Assembly (NCBI GenBank): GCA_000173575.1
Contig: ABYL01000012.1
Coordinates: 1 to 64,000, forward strand
Origin: Burkholderia sp. H160
GTDB lineage: Bacteria; Pseudomonadota; Gammaproteobacteria; Burkholderiales; Burkholderiaceae
Length of the DNA: 64,000 nucleotides
Direction of reading: 5' to 3'
A model generated the notes under the pieces. The model was not told the origin of the DNA, made no database searches, and worked only from the letters and a program-made list of their open reading frames with translations. Shown here in pieces: positions 1 to 8,897 of this stretch. The position numbers and the translations under genes were made by a program. Each line of letters starts with the position of its first letter. Positions within the stretch are counted from its first letter, which is position 1.

Positions 1-61
1 CGCGCGTAGAATCGTTTGCGTCGTATCGTTTGAAGTAGTTGTCCTGAAGAGGAGAGCGCGA

Positions 62-640
62 ATGAAGACGGCGACGACAGGCGCGGCGTTGATGCTCGCG
101 GCAGTGGCCACGTTCCAGCCGGCGCGCGCGCAGGACGACATGGCGAGCACCGCGCAAGCGGTGCTCGGCGCCGCGCAGCCGGTGCATATGACCGCGGAGA
201 TCGTCGGCATCGATGCGGGCGACCGCGCGCTGACGCTGAAGGGCCCGGGCGGCAACGTCGCCATCGTGCTCGTTAGCCAGCAGGCCGCCGTCTTCGATCA
301 GCTGAAGATCGGCGATCGCGTCGACGTGCTCTACAAGAATGCGCTGCTCACGAAGGCCGAAAAGGTCAGCGGCGCGGGCAAGGGGATTCGCGAGCGGACC
401 GACAGGCAGAGCTATACACCGGCGTCGGGCGGCTACGAGTCGGCGCGGCAGACCGAGGTGCTCGCGACTGTAACGAAGATCGATCGCAAGCAGCGCCTCG
501 TGACGCTGCGCGGCGCGTATCAGACGCAAACGTTCGAAGCCGCGCCCGCTGTCGACCTGAGCGACGTCAAGGTCGGCGATACCTTGCGTGCGGTGTTCGT
601 CTCGGCCGCTGCGGTGCAGGTGACGCCGGTGGGGCAGTGA
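62..640 (+). CDS. Exported protein with a duplicated small beta-rich domain
   Basis: Function not recognised. Residues 1-23 look like a signal peptide (hydrophobic core, cleavage after ARA), so it should be periplasmic. The mature part holds two related units, about residues 40-100 and 128-190. Each follows the pattern ID-x3-R-x-(L/V)TL-x-G, then roughly 25 residues, then (L/V)K(I/V)GD and a hydrophobic strand, which suggests an internal duplication of an OB-like or SH3-like barrel. The ATG is preceded by AGGAGAG, supporting the start. 192 residues, complete. The next gene on this strand also encodes an exported protein, 228 bp away. Confidence 0.75.
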   Translation: MKTATTGAALMLAAVATFQPARAQDDMASTAQAVLGAAQPVHMTAEIVGIDAGDRALTLKGPGGNVAIVLVSQQAAVFDQLKIGDRVDVLYKNALLTKAEKVSGAGKGIRERTDRQSYTPASGGYESARQTEVLATVTKIDRKQRLVTLRGAYQTQTFEAAPAVDLSDVKVGDTLRAVFVSAAAVQVTPVGQ

Positions 641-867
641 GCGGCCGAGTTCGCAGGCCATCCCCGTAGCCGCGTTGGCTTCGCAAACTATGTCGAATTA
701 TGTCGCGCTGGCCGCCTGATGCCCGCAAACCCTTGCTAGACGGGCCGTCGTCGCGGTGAAACAGCGCGACATATCTTCCGTGATGATTTCCGCGGTGTGT
801 CCTCCTATAGTCCGTTCGTCGCCACGCGGCAGTGACGCAAGTGGCCCGAATCCAGCAAGGACACTCC

Positions 868-1830
868 GTGAAAAATCGTTCATTCGCAGATTCCGACAAG
901 GTCTCCGCCAATGTTGCGCGCAGCGCGCTGCGCAACGTGGTGCTCGGCGCGGCCGCCGCCGTCTTCGCGCTCGGCAGCGCATCGGCGTTCGCGTGGTCGG
1001 GGCACGGCACCGCGTACACGTCGCGCGGAGTCTATAACGGCGCGCACTATGGCTCGTGCGGTGGCAATAGCTGCTCGCACACGGGCAGCGTCGCCGGCCC
1101 GTATGGCGGCGTCGCGAGCAACACCGGCACGGTCACGCGCACCGCGCCCGGCCAGTTCTCGAACTCGGGTACAGCGACCGGCCGCTACGGCAATTCGGTG
1201 CAGCACTCGGGCGACACCAGTTGCGCCGGCGGTTCCTGCTCGCATACCGGCACGCTGACCGGCCCGGACGGCAAAACCGCGACGACCTCCGGCGACGTGA
1301 CACGCACCGCGCCGGGACAGTATTCGTCGTCAGGCTCGATCACGGGTTCGAACGGCAATACGGTCAATCATTCGGCGTCGACGAATTGTGCGGGTTCGAC
1401 CTGCGCGCGCTCGGGCACGGTGACGGGTCCGGACAACAACAGCGTCTATCACTCGGGCACCGCGACGCGGGTCGCGCCTGGGGTCGTGACGACGTCGACG
1501 AGCGTGACCGGCACGCAGGGCCACGTGGTGACGACGAGCGGCACGGTGGTAACCGGCGGCGTGGTGGTCGCGGACGGGACGACTACCACCGGCACGGCCG
1601 TGGTGGTCGCGCCGAAGCCGGTGGTGGTCGCGCCTCCGCCGCCGGTCGTCTACGTGCCGCCGCCGCCCGCGTACGTTCCGCCGCCGCCGGTGGTGTACGT
1701 GCCGCCGCCCCCGCCCCCGCCGCCGGCCGTGTACGTCGCACCGCGTCCCGTGTATGTCGCGCCGCCGCCTGTCGTTTGGGTGCCGGGCCATTGGGTCGGG
1801 CGCGTATGGGTACCGGCGCATTGGGCCTGA
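868..1830 (+). CDS. Secreted repeat protein with proline-rich tail
   Basis: 320 residues from a GTG start with an AAGGA ribosome site about 7 bases upstream; an in-frame GTG at 832 is possible but has no such site. A signal peptide ends near AFA at residue 42. Three tandem units of exactly 55 residues follow; their first cysteine codons are at 1057, 1222 and 1387. Each has a C-x4-C pair, a Thr/Ser/Gly-rich body and the motif TR-x-APG. The C-terminal third is rich in YVPPPP and ends with a VPGHW...VPAHW pair, an element common in exported beta-proteobacterial proteins. Likely a cell-surface or periplasmic structural protein; the role is unknown. The proline tract makes the opposite strand look open. 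Confidence 0.7.
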   Translation: MKNRSFADSDKVSANVARSALRNVVLGAAAAVFALGSASAFAWSGHGTAYTSRGVYNGAHYGSCGGNSCSHTGSVAGPYGGVASNTGTVTRTAPGQFSNSGTATGRYGNSVQHSGDTSCAGGSCSHTGTLTGPDGKTATTSGDVTRTAPGQYSSSGSITGSNGNTVNHSASTNCAGSTCARSGTVTGPDNNSVYHSGTATRVAPGVVTTSTSVTGTQGHVVTTSGTVVTGGVVVADGTTTTGTAVVVAPKPVVVAPPPPVVYVPPPPAYVPPPPVVYVPPPPPPPPAVYVAPRPVYVAPPPVVWVPGHWVGRVWVPAHWA

Positions 1831-1832
1831 CG

Positions 1833-2177
1833 ATGAGCACGGCAATGCGAATCAGAGCCTGCGTCGAATCCTGGCGGTCGCGTCGTGCCGCGCGGTGCAA
1901 AACAGCAGCGCTCGCGACCATCGTCGTGGTGACGTTGCTGACCATCAATGCCTTGATGGACGCCAGCGACGCCAGCGACGACCATCACGCGAACCCCGCC
2001 GTCAGCGCAGCGAGAGACTGTTCCGCGCGCTACGCCGCCTTGCTTGACCTGGCCGAACTCGCGCGGCGTGACGGCAAATCATCAGAGGTGGTCGTGCGTG
2101 GGTTGAGCCAACAGAACGGTGCGCTGAGCGCATGCCTACCGGTAGATCGTGGCAGGCCGGCAGCGCAATTACATTGA
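1833..2177 (+). CDS. Small membrane-anchored hypothetical protein
   Basis: 114 residues, ATG two bases after the stop of the preceding repeat protein, so probably co-transcribed and translationally coupled. One hydrophobic segment around residues 24-41 (AALATIVVVTLLTINAL) follows a basic stretch, consistent with a membrane anchor with an external C-terminus. The C-terminal part contains two cysteines and an acidic/histidine patch (DASDDHH). No family recognised. No homology supports the reading frame; the evidence is coupling, length and the membrane segment. Confidence 0.5.
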   Translation: MSTAMRIRACVESWRSRRAARCKTAALATIVVVTLLTINALMDASDASDDHHANPAVSAARDCSARYAALLDLAELARRDGKSSEVVVRGLSQQNGALSACLPVDRGRPAAQLH

Positions 2178-2330
2178 GGACCGCCGCGTCAGATCGCATT
2201 CCAGAAAAATCGCGTCGGGGAAAGGATTGAACACGCCGAGATCGATGCCGAGACTCTCCGCATATTCGCGGAAGATGCCCCGTACGACCTCGAGTTGCTC
2301 GGGGAAGCGCGCGGTGTGCAGATGGATCAT
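2169..2330 (-). pseudogene. N-terminal remnant of a GNAT acetyltransferase
   Basis: The ATG at 2330 starts a 53-residue frame whose first 35 residues contain FREYAESLGIDL after PEQLEVVR. This is the usual first strand-helix of small GNAT N-acetyltransferases of about 160-170 residues. The similarity ends abruptly and a stop follows, so the acetyl-CoA binding core is missing. It starts 13 bases after the stop of the histidine kinase on the same strand and runs into the end of the gene on the other strand, so the rest was probably deleted. Confidence 0.5.
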
Positions 2331-2343
2331 CTGATGATTCGGG

Positions 2344-3552
2344 TCATTGAACGCGCAGCGGAAACCGGATCTCGAACGTGGTCCCCACGCCCTCATACGA
2401 GGCTAATTCGATCTGCCCATCGAGCACGTGACATAGCTCCTTGACGATTGCGAGCCCAAGCCCCGTGCCTGGAATCTCCTCGCCGGCCGCGCGCTCGAAT
2501 TCGTCGAACACGCGATCCGCGTCGGCGGGCGCGATGCCGACGCCGGTATCGGACACGCGAATCGTCCAGTGCTCGGCGCCATGCATCGCGAAGCGGAATT
2601 CGACTTGCCCCGACTTCGTGTACTTGATCGCGTTGGACAGCAGATTGACCGCGATCTGCTTGAGCTTGAGCCGATTCGACGAGACGACCGGCAGCGCGGC
2701 ATCGAACGCGCTGCGTAGCGCGAGCCCCTTCGCGTCGATCCACGGCCGCGTCGACGCGACGAGTTCGTCGAAGAGTTCGCGCAAATCGACGGGTTCGAGC
2801 ACGAGCGGCGCCGAGTCGCCGAGCACGACTGAGTACTCGATCATCTGGTCGACCAGTTGCTTCATGTCGGCGGCCTGGCGGTTCGCGAGCGCCAACGCGG
2901 TATCGGCTTTCGACGGCGCTCGCTCGATCACTTGCAGCGCAACCGAAAACGCATTGAGGAAATTGCGCAGATCGTGCACGACGCTGCGCGTGATCTGCAT
3001 CCGCGATTCGTGAAGATTGCCGACCAGCCGTTGCCCCCGCGTCAATTCGTGATTCGCGCGTTCGAGCTGTCCCGTGTATTCGTTGATCATGCGATCGCGT
3101 TCGCTGACCACTTCCTTGATCGACGCATAGGTGACCATGCTGAATGCTTCGGCGATCAGCCGCCGCGCGCGGCTCTCGTGGCGGCGCGTGCATGTCTTGT
3201 CGCGCTCGATGAATTCTTCGAGCGCTTCGACGAGCACCTGCTGAAAGAGGTCCAGTTCGCGCACCAGCTCTTCGATCCGGTAGCCCTGACGCCAACGGAC
3301 CTTACCGTGCCGCTTCGCGTCGCGTTCGATCGACGTTTCGACGCGTTCCAGATCTTCCGCGTCGAGCGCGACGCACACCTCGTCGAGAATCTCCGGCAGA
3401 TGTTCGGTCAGTTGCTGATAGGTGAGCTGGTCCGCTTCCACGAGATCAGGGTCGATGGAGACGGCATGCATCCATTGCCGCGTCAGGTGGTCCCGTTCCG
3501 CGCGGATGAAGTTGGCAAAGTTACGCAGCGGGCTCGCGCCTCGGTCGGTCAT
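2344..3552 (-). CDS. Cytoplasmic sensor histidine kinase (RsbRD-type N-terminus)
   Basis: 402 residues from an ATG at 3552 (MTDRGAS); longer in-frame starts upstream are less likely. Residues 1-150 form an all-helical sensory region resembling RsbRD-type N-terminal domains, followed by a coiled linker. The phospho-acceptor is H193 in a VVHDLRN box. N-box (NLLSNAIKYT), G1 (DTGVGIAP) and G2 (GTGLGLAI) ATPase motifs are intact. No membrane segment, so it senses a cytoplasmic signal. It is divergent from the response regulator at 3759, with about 200 bases between them holding both promoters; the two probably form a pair. The signal is unknown. Confidence 0.85.
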   Translation of the reverse strand: MTDRGASPLRNFANFIRAERDHLTRQWMHAVSIDPDLVEADQLTYQQLTEHLPEILDEVCVALDAEDLERVETSIERDAKRHGKVRWRQGYRIEELVRELDLFQQVLVEALEEFIERDKTCTRRHESRARRLIAEAFSMVTYASIKEVVSERDRMINEYTGQLERANHELTRGQRLVGNLHESRMQITRSVVHDLRNFLNAFSVALQVIERAPSKADTALALANRQAADMKQLVDQMIEYSVVLGDSAPLVLEPVDLRELFDELVASTRPWIDAKGLALRSAFDAALPVVSSNRLKLKQIAVNLLSNAIKYTKSGQVEFRFAMHGAEHWTIRVSDTGVGIAPADADRVFDEFERAAGEEIPGTGLGLAIVKELCHVLDGQIELASYEGVGTTFEIRFPLRVQ

Positions 3553-3758
3553 GGTGGATACCGGAATGAAATTTCTACAACATGCAAACGTGCGAAGGGT
3601 CCCGATCGCCTCGATATGCGCGGGCCTGTTTTTCTGCCGCTCGGCCATGCGAGCCGGTGCGCACCGGTCATCCGCGTCATTATCCGCGCAATCGCTGGTG
3701 GTGGAACAGGTCTTGCGGGACTCTCCTCATACAAAGATACATATTTCGTCTGCAATTC

Positions 3759-4127
3759 ATGATGTCTTCGATATTACTGGTGGACGACGAGCCGGAAATT
3801 CTAGCCGCGTCGCGGCTGATTCTGGAAAGCGAAGAGTACGAGGTGAGTTGCGCGAGCAACGGCGCCGAAGCACTCGTTTGCGTCGTCGCTCACGTTCCCG
3901 ACCTGATTGTTACGGACTGGATGATGCCGATCATGGACGGCGCCGAGCTGTGCCGCCGTTTGAAATCGATGCCTCAATCCGCAGACGTACCAATTCTGGT
4001 CCACACTGCGGTGCCGCCCTCGAGCAGCGACGCGCAGTACTGGAACGCGTGTCTGTTGAAGCCAAGCGGCACCAATCTCTTCCTGGAGACGATCGCGCAA
4101 TTGTGCGGTGGAGGGGTAAGGTGCTGA
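3759..4127 (+). CDS. Single-domain response regulator (CheY-like)
   Basis: 122 residues, only a receiver domain: acidic pair DDE at 9-11, phospho-acceptor D53 in the VTDWMMP motif, switch threonine in VHTAV and the conserved lysine in LLKPS. There is no output domain, so it acts by protein contact or as a phosphorelay shuttle. Two adjacent ATG codons (3759 and 3762) are possible starts. It lies head-to-head with the histidine kinase at 2344-3552, its likely partner. The C-terminus is short, and the helix after the KP loop ends soon after CGGG. Confidence 0.85.
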   Translation: MMSSILLVDDEPEILAASRLILESEEYEVSCASNGAEALVCVVAHVPDLIVTDWMMPIMDGAELCRRLKSMPQSADVPILVHTAVPPSSSDAQYWNACLLKPSGTNLFLETIAQLCGGGVRC

Positions 4128-4152
4128 GGTGGCACGCGTCATCGTTGCCCCA

Positions 4153-5079
4153 TCAGTCGTTCGTCACGTCATTACTCAGTACACCCTCTGAATCGGCCTT
4201 CAAGAAATCGACGAAGGCGCGCAACGGCGCGGGCACATGACGATGCCCTGGATAGTAGAGGAACGGCCCTGAAAAGCGCTGCCACCACGGTTCCAGAATC
4301 GCTTCCAGTGCGCCGCTGTCCAGATGCGGGCGCAGCATGTCTTCGAACAGATGAATGATGCCGAGGCCCGCGATCGCGCCGCTGACCGCGAGATCGATCG
4401 CGGCGCTGGGCCGCACCAGCAGTGGTCCACTCGGATTCAGTTGCAGCAGCTCGCCATCGCGCTCGAAGTACCACGTCGGCAGCGCGCCGCTCGCGAATTG
4501 CCCGCGCAGGCAGGCATGCGCAAGCAGTTCGCTGGGATGCCCGGGGCGGCCGTGCGCGTCGAGATAAGCGGGCGACGCGGCGGTCGCGAAACGCTGCACG
4601 CGCGCGCCGATCGGCACCGCGATCATGTCCTGCTCGAGGCGTTCGTCGTAGCGAATCCCCGCGTCGCAGCCGATCGACAGCACATCGACGAAACCATCCT
4701 CGACCACCACTTCGACGCGAATATCGGGGTATTGCTTCAGAAAGCGCGCGAGCACGTCCGGCAGTACGATGCGCGCGACGCTCGACGGCACGTTGAGCCT
4801 CAGCGTACCGGTCGGCTTGTCGCGAAAGCCGTTCAGCACGTCGAGCGCCGCTTCCATTTCGCCGAACAGCGGTGTCAGTTTCTCGATCAGACGCAGCCCG
4901 GCTTCGGTCGGCGCAACGCTGCGCGTGGTGCGGTTCAGCAGGCGCAGACCGAGCTTCGTTTCGAGGCGGCGCACCGCGACGCTCAGACTCGACGCCGATA
5001 CGCCGCTCACGCGCGCCGCGTCGCGAAAGCCGCCCGCGCGGGCAACCGAAACGAAGGCGGCCAGATCATTCAGTTCCAT
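4153..5079 (-). CDS. LysR-family transcriptional regulator
   Basis: 308 residues with the standard layout: N-terminal winged HTH (residues 1-60, recognition helix in SASSLSVAVRRLETKLG) and a periplasmic-binding-like effector domain. The subtype resembles the CrgA/DsdC-like LysR branch (LLNRTTRSVAPTEAG). It is divergent from the aldo/keto reductase at 5186 with 106 bases between the starts, the usual arrangement for a LysR controlling its neighbour. The effector is unknown. Confidence 0.9.
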   Translation of the reverse strand: MELNDLAAFVSVARAGGFRDAARVSGVSASSLSVAVRRLETKLGLRLLNRTTRSVAPTEAGLRLIEKLTPLFGEMEAALDVLNGFRDKPTGTLRLNVPSSVARIVLPDVLARFLKQYPDIRVEVVVEDGFVDVLSIGCDAGIRYDERLEQDMIAVPIGARVQRFATAASPAYLDAHGRPGHPSELLAHACLRGQFASGALPTWYFERDGELLQLNPSGPLLVRPSAAIDLAVSGAIAGLGIIHLFEDMLRPHLDSGALEAILEPWWQRFSGPFLYYPGHRHVPAPLRAFVDFLKADSEGVLSNDVTND

Positions 5080-5185
5080 GGCGATTGATTGTGCAGATTT
5101 TTGAACGACCCGTACACATTAGACCGGCTTATTCAACAACGCAATTGCAGCGATACTGCCGCTCATCACTTCCACGGAGATCGTC

Positions 5186-6061
5186 ATGCCGAACTTCAGT
5201 TCTATCGACACTTACGCGCTCGCCGGCCGCCCGGTGCGGCGCATGGGCTACGGCGCGATGCAACTGGCCGGCTCCGGCGTGTTCGGGCCGCCGAAAGACC
5301 GCGACGCCGCGCTCGCCGTGCTGCGCGAAGCGGTCGCATCGGGCGTCGACCACATCGATACCAGTGATTTTTACGGGCCGCACGTGACCAACGAGGTGAT
5401 CCGTGAGGCGCTGCATCCGTATCCGCGCGATCTGACGATCGTCACGAAGGTGGGCGCGGTGCGCGACAGCGCCGGCGCGTGGCTGCCCGCGCAGGAACCC
5501 GCCGACCTCGAGCGCGCGGTACACGACAATCTGCGCAACCTCGGGCTCGAAGCGCTCGAGGTGGTCAACATGCGGGTGATGGGCAACGTGCACGAGCCGA
5601 GCGAAGGCTCGATCGAAAAGCAGGTCACGGTGCTCGCCGAGCTGCAGCAGCGCGGGCTCGTGCGTCATGTCGGCCTGAGCAACGTGACGGCCGCGCAGGT
5701 TGCCGAGGCGCAGCGCATCACGAAGGTCGTGTGCGTGCAAAACCATTACAACCTCGTGCATCGCGACGACGATGCGCTGATCGATGCGCTCGCGGAGCAG
5801 GGCATTGCCTATGTGCCGTTTTTCCCGTTGGGTGGCTTCACGCCGATTCAATCGTCGGAGTTGTCGGACCTTGCGGGCAAGCTCGGTGCGACGCCGATGC
5901 AGGTCGCGCTCGCGTGGCTATTGCATCGGGCACCGAACATTCTGCTGATTCCGGGCACGTCATCGGTCGGGCATCTGCGCGAAAACCTGCAGGCCGCGCA
6001 GTTGAAACTGAGCGACGAGGTGCTCGATCAACTGAATGCGATCGGCGCCGAGAAGCGTTGA
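5186..6061 (+). CDS. Aldo/keto reductase, PdxI (YdbC)-like
   Basis: 291 residues, a full (alpha/beta)8 aldo/keto reductase using NADPH. Catalytic tetrad residues are visible: D in IDTSDFYGPH with its Tyr, K in IVTKVGA, and H in VVCVQNHYN. The sequence closely follows my memory of E. coli YdbC, now known as PdxI, a pyridoxal reductase (RMGYGAMQLAG, GVFGPP, LRNLGLEALEVVN, FFPLGGFTP, LLIPGTSS). Pyridoxal reduction is therefore the best guess, but no vitamin B6 gene is nearby. A GGAGA ribosome site precedes the ATG. Probably controlled by the divergent LysR gene. Confidence 0.85.
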   Translation: MPNFSSIDTYALAGRPVRRMGYGAMQLAGSGVFGPPKDRDAALAVLREAVASGVDHIDTSDFYGPHVTNEVIREALHPYPRDLTIVTKVGAVRDSAGAWLPAQEPADLERAVHDNLRNLGLEALEVVNMRVMGNVHEPSEGSIEKQVTVLAELQQRGLVRHVGLSNVTAAQVAEAQRITKVVCVQNHYNLVHRDDDALIDALAEQGIAYVPFFPLGGFTPIQSSELSDLAGKLGATPMQVALAWLLHRAPNILLIPGTSSVGHLRENLQAAQLKLSDEVLDQLNAIGAEKR

Positions 6062-6970
6062 TTACACCGATGCCGCAATGAACTCCCGCAACCATTGATG
6101 CGCGGGATCGCGATGCAGGCGCTCGTGCCATAGCATCGCCATTTCGTAGCCGGGCACTTCGACGGGCGGCTCGACCATCCGCAGTGCGTCCGAGCCGCGC
6201 ACCAGACGCGCGGGCAGCATCCCCACGAGGTCGGTGCTCGCGAGCACCGATTGCATGAACAGAAAGTGCGGCACCGACAACACGACCTTGCGCGCGAGCC
6301 CTACCTTCGCGAGGGTTTCGTCGGTGACGCCGAAAAAGCCGCCGCCATCGGGCGATACGATCACGTGTTCGAGCTTGCAGAACTGCGCGAGTGTGGGGCG
6401 ACGCTTGAGCCTGGGATGACCCGCGCGGCCGACCAGCACATAACGCTCGGCAAACAGCACGCGGCGGCGCAACCCTTCGGGCGCGCCTTCGCTCGTATGA
6501 AAGCCGAGATCGATGTCGCCCTGTTCGGCCTGGCGGGCGAGCCGCGGCGGCACCGCCTCGACGATCGCGAGACGCGTGCCGGGCGCCGCCGCGCGCAGGC
6601 CGGCGAGCATCGGCAGGATGATCGTCGATTCCGCGTAGTCCGTTGCGGCGATGCGCCAGGTTTGCGTCGCCAAGGCCGGATCAAACGGGCTCGCGGGCGC
6701 CACCGCGCGCTGCAGCGCGTCGAGCGCTTCGCGCAATGGTTCGCGTAGTGCCTGCGCTTTCGCGGTGGGTCGCATGCCGCGCGGTCCGGGCAACAACAGC
6801 GGATCGCCGAATACGTCGCGCAGTTTCGCCAGATGCACGCTGACTGACGGCTGCGAGAAGTTCAGCCTTTCGGCGGCGCGGGTCACGTTGTGCTCTTCGA
6901 GCAGCACGTCGAGCGTGACCAGCAGGTTGAGGTCGAGCCTTCTGAGATTAACCACGGCAATACCTGACAT
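6062..6970 (-). CDS. LysR-family regulator (NahR/LinR-like branch)
   Basis: 302 residues. The N-terminus LRRLDLNLLVTLDVLLEE and the HTH (TRAAERLNFSQPSVSVHLAKLR) are typical of the NahR/NodD-like LysR branch; the effector domain follows. Its stop codon directly abuts the stop of the convergent aldo/keto reductase gene, with no spacer. It is divergent from the NAD(P)H oxidoreductase at 7041 (70-base spacer), which is its probable target. The first codons are uncertain because an in-frame GTG lies seven codons in. Confidence 0.9.
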   Translation of the reverse strand: MSGIAVVNLRRLDLNLLVTLDVLLEEHNVTRAAERLNFSQPSVSVHLAKLRDVFGDPLLLPGPRGMRPTAKAQALREPLREALDALQRAVAPASPFDPALATQTWRIAATDYAESTIILPMLAGLRAAAPGTRLAIVEAVPPRLARQAEQGDIDLGFHTSEGAPEGLRRRVLFAERYVLVGRAGHPRLKRRPTLAQFCKLEHVIVSPDGGGFFGVTDETLAKVGLARKVVLSVPHFLFMQSVLASTDLVGMLPARLVRGSDALRMVEPPVEVPGYEMAMLWHERLHRDPAHQWLREFIAASV

Positions 6971-7040
6971 ATTGGGAATTCATTTCCAATATACCTTGAT
7001 GTCACCTATCTTGACTGCTTTCAGCCACGAAGGTCCCATC

Positions 7041-7865
7041 ATGAACGTTCTTATCGTCTATGCGCATCCCGAACCGAAATCGTTGAACGGTTCGCTGAAG
7101 GACTTTACGGTCCGGCATCTCGAACGCGCCGGCCATACGGTGCAGGTGTCCGATCTGTACGCGATGAACTGGAAAGCGTCGCTCGATGCAAACGACAGCA
7201 GTGAGCGCCACAGCAAAGAGCGCTTTTTTCCGTCGAGCGAATCGAAGCATGCGTTCGAAAACGGCTTGCAGAGCGACGACATCGCGCGCGAGCAGGACAA
7301 GCTGAAGTGGGCCGATGCGGTGATCCTGCAGTTTCCGCTCTGGTGGTTCTCGATGCCAGCGATCATGAAGGGCTGGGTGGAGCGCGTCTATGCCTACGGT
7401 CTCGCCTATGGGGTCGGCGAGCATTCCGACGCGCGCTGGGGCGAGCGTTACGGCGAGGGCCGTTTCGCGGGCAAGCGCGCGATGCTGGTCGTGACGACGG
7501 GCGGGTGGGAGTCGCACTACAGCGCACGCGGCATCAACGGTCCGATCGACGACGTGCTGTTCCCGATCCAGCACGGTGTGCTGTATTACCCCGGCTTCGA
7601 GGTGTTGCCGCCGTTCATCGTCTATCGTACGAGCCGCGTCGACGAGGCGAAGTATGCGGAGGTCAGCGAGGCGCTCGGGCGACGGCTCGACGCTCTTTGG
7701 ACTACTGCGCCGATCGCGTTCCGGCCGCAGAATGGCGGCGCGTATACGATTCCAGCGCTCACATTGCGGGACGATCTCGCGCCGGGCCGGGTGGGTTTTG
7801 CCGCGCACCTCGAAGACGCGGGCGTAGAGGCAGCAACTGAAGCGGATGAAGCGGCTGAAGCCTGA
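7041..7865 (+). CDS. NAD(P)H:quinone oxidoreductase, flavodoxin fold
   Basis: 274 residues. Begins MNVLIVYAHPEPKSLNGSL, the FMN/FAD phosphate-binding start of the NQO1/MdaB/KefF-like family, with FPLWWFSMPAIMKGWVERV (the family's substrate/flavin loop) and TTGGWESHYS later. Expected to be a soluble two-electron quinone reductase. The C-terminal tail from about residue 245 is Ala/Glu-rich and probably disordered. The frame is open far upstream, but the ATG at 7041 after an AAGG site matches the family start. Divergent from a LysR gene, its likely regulator. Confidence 0.88.
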   Translation: MNVLIVYAHPEPKSLNGSLKDFTVRHLERAGHTVQVSDLYAMNWKASLDANDSSERHSKERFFPSSESKHAFENGLQSDDIAREQDKLKWADAVILQFPLWWFSMPAIMKGWVERVYAYGLAYGVGEHSDARWGERYGEGRFAGKRAMLVVTTGGWESHYSARGINGPIDDVLFPIQHGVLYYPGFEVLPPFIVYRTSRVDEAKYAEVSEALGRRLDALWTTAPIAFRPQNGGAYTIPALTLRDDLAPGRVGFAAHLEDAGVEAATEADEAAEA

Positions 7866-8010
7866 CTCGATTGTATTTTTGACTGAAATTTGGTTGTAAG
7901 TCGCCGTTGCTAGAGTCGTCAACAGACGTAGGCGGAGGCATGCCGTGGCGGTTTCATTCGGATGCCTGACGAAGATAAGCAGCCGGAAGCAACCGTGAGG
8001 GCGACCCACC

Positions 8011-8877
8011 ATGAATCCAGTCCGTACGTTCTGGCTCATTCTGATGCTGATTGCATCGCCGGCGTGGGCGTTCCAGTCACGCGTCGTCACGATTCCGAGC
8101 GCGGCGATGCATCGCTCGTTCGATGCAACCGTCGTGCTCCCTGATCAATACTCGCGTGGCAGCCAGGCTGCGCGCTTTCCGGTCGTCTATGTACTGCACG
8201 GCTCGGGCGGCGACTACACGGACTGGACCGCGAATTCGCGGATCGGCAAGCTCGCCGATCGCTATCACGTGATCCTCGTGATGCCCGACGGCGGCCACGA
8301 GAGCTGGTACATCGACAGCCCCTTCGATCCGCGCAGCCGCTACGAAACCTATGTGGGCACCGAAGTGGTGGCCTATATCGACAGTCGTTTCCGTACGATC
8401 GCGACGAAGCAGGCGCGCGCGATCACGGGCTTGAGCATGGGCGGATTTGGTGCACTACGCATCGCGCTTGACCTGCCCGACGTGTTCGGCGCAGCGGGCA
8501 GCATCAGCGGCGCGGTGGACCCGCGCGGCAGCGAGGACGAGCCGGGCATCGAGCGCGTGTTCGGCGACCCGTCGCAACATGCGGACTTCTGGAATAGCGA
8601 AGCGATCGTCGCGAGTGCGGAGGATTTCAGCCGCCACCATATCGCGCTGACGATCGATTGCGGCGTGAACGACTCGCTGGTGCAGTCGAACCGTCTGTTG
8701 CACGAGCGCCTCGTCGAACTCGGAGTGCCGCACGACTACGCCGAGCGGCCCGGCGGCCATACATGGAAGTACTGGTCGAACGCGGTCAATTATCAGGTGC
8801 TGTTCTTTGCCGGCACGTTCAGGCAGGCGGCGCGCGAAATGCGTGAGGCGCACGCCGCGGCCGCGGCCGCGGCCTGA
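8011..8877 (+). CDS. Secreted esterase, esterase D / FrmB-like alpha/beta hydrolase
   Basis: 288 residues with a signal peptide (residues 1-20, cleavage after AWA). The esterase D-like fold shows the oxyanion region YVLHGSGGDYTDW, the nucleophile in GLSMGGFGAL, an acidic residue in DCGVND and the histidine in GGHTWKYW. Similar to S-formylglutathione hydrolase relatives and mycolyltransferase-like esterases, but exported, so formaldehyde metabolism is unlikely. The C-terminus ends in an alanine run. It is monocistronic as far as can be seen, convergent with the gene at 8898. Substrate unknown. Confidence 0.85.
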   Translation: MNPVRTFWLILMLIASPAWAFQSRVVTIPSAAMHRSFDATVVLPDQYSRGSQAARFPVVYVLHGSGGDYTDWTANSRIGKLADRYHVILVMPDGGHESWYIDSPFDPRSRYETYVGTEVVAYIDSRFRTIATKQARAITGLSMGGFGALRIALDLPDVFGAAGSISGAVDPRGSEDEPGIERVFGDPSQHADFWNSEAIVASAEDFSRHHIALTIDCGVNDSLVQSNRLLHERLVELGVPHDYAERPGGHTWKYWSNAVNYQVLFFAGTFRQAAREMREAHAAAAAAA

Positions 8878-8897
8878 CTGGCCGACGGTTGTCAGCC

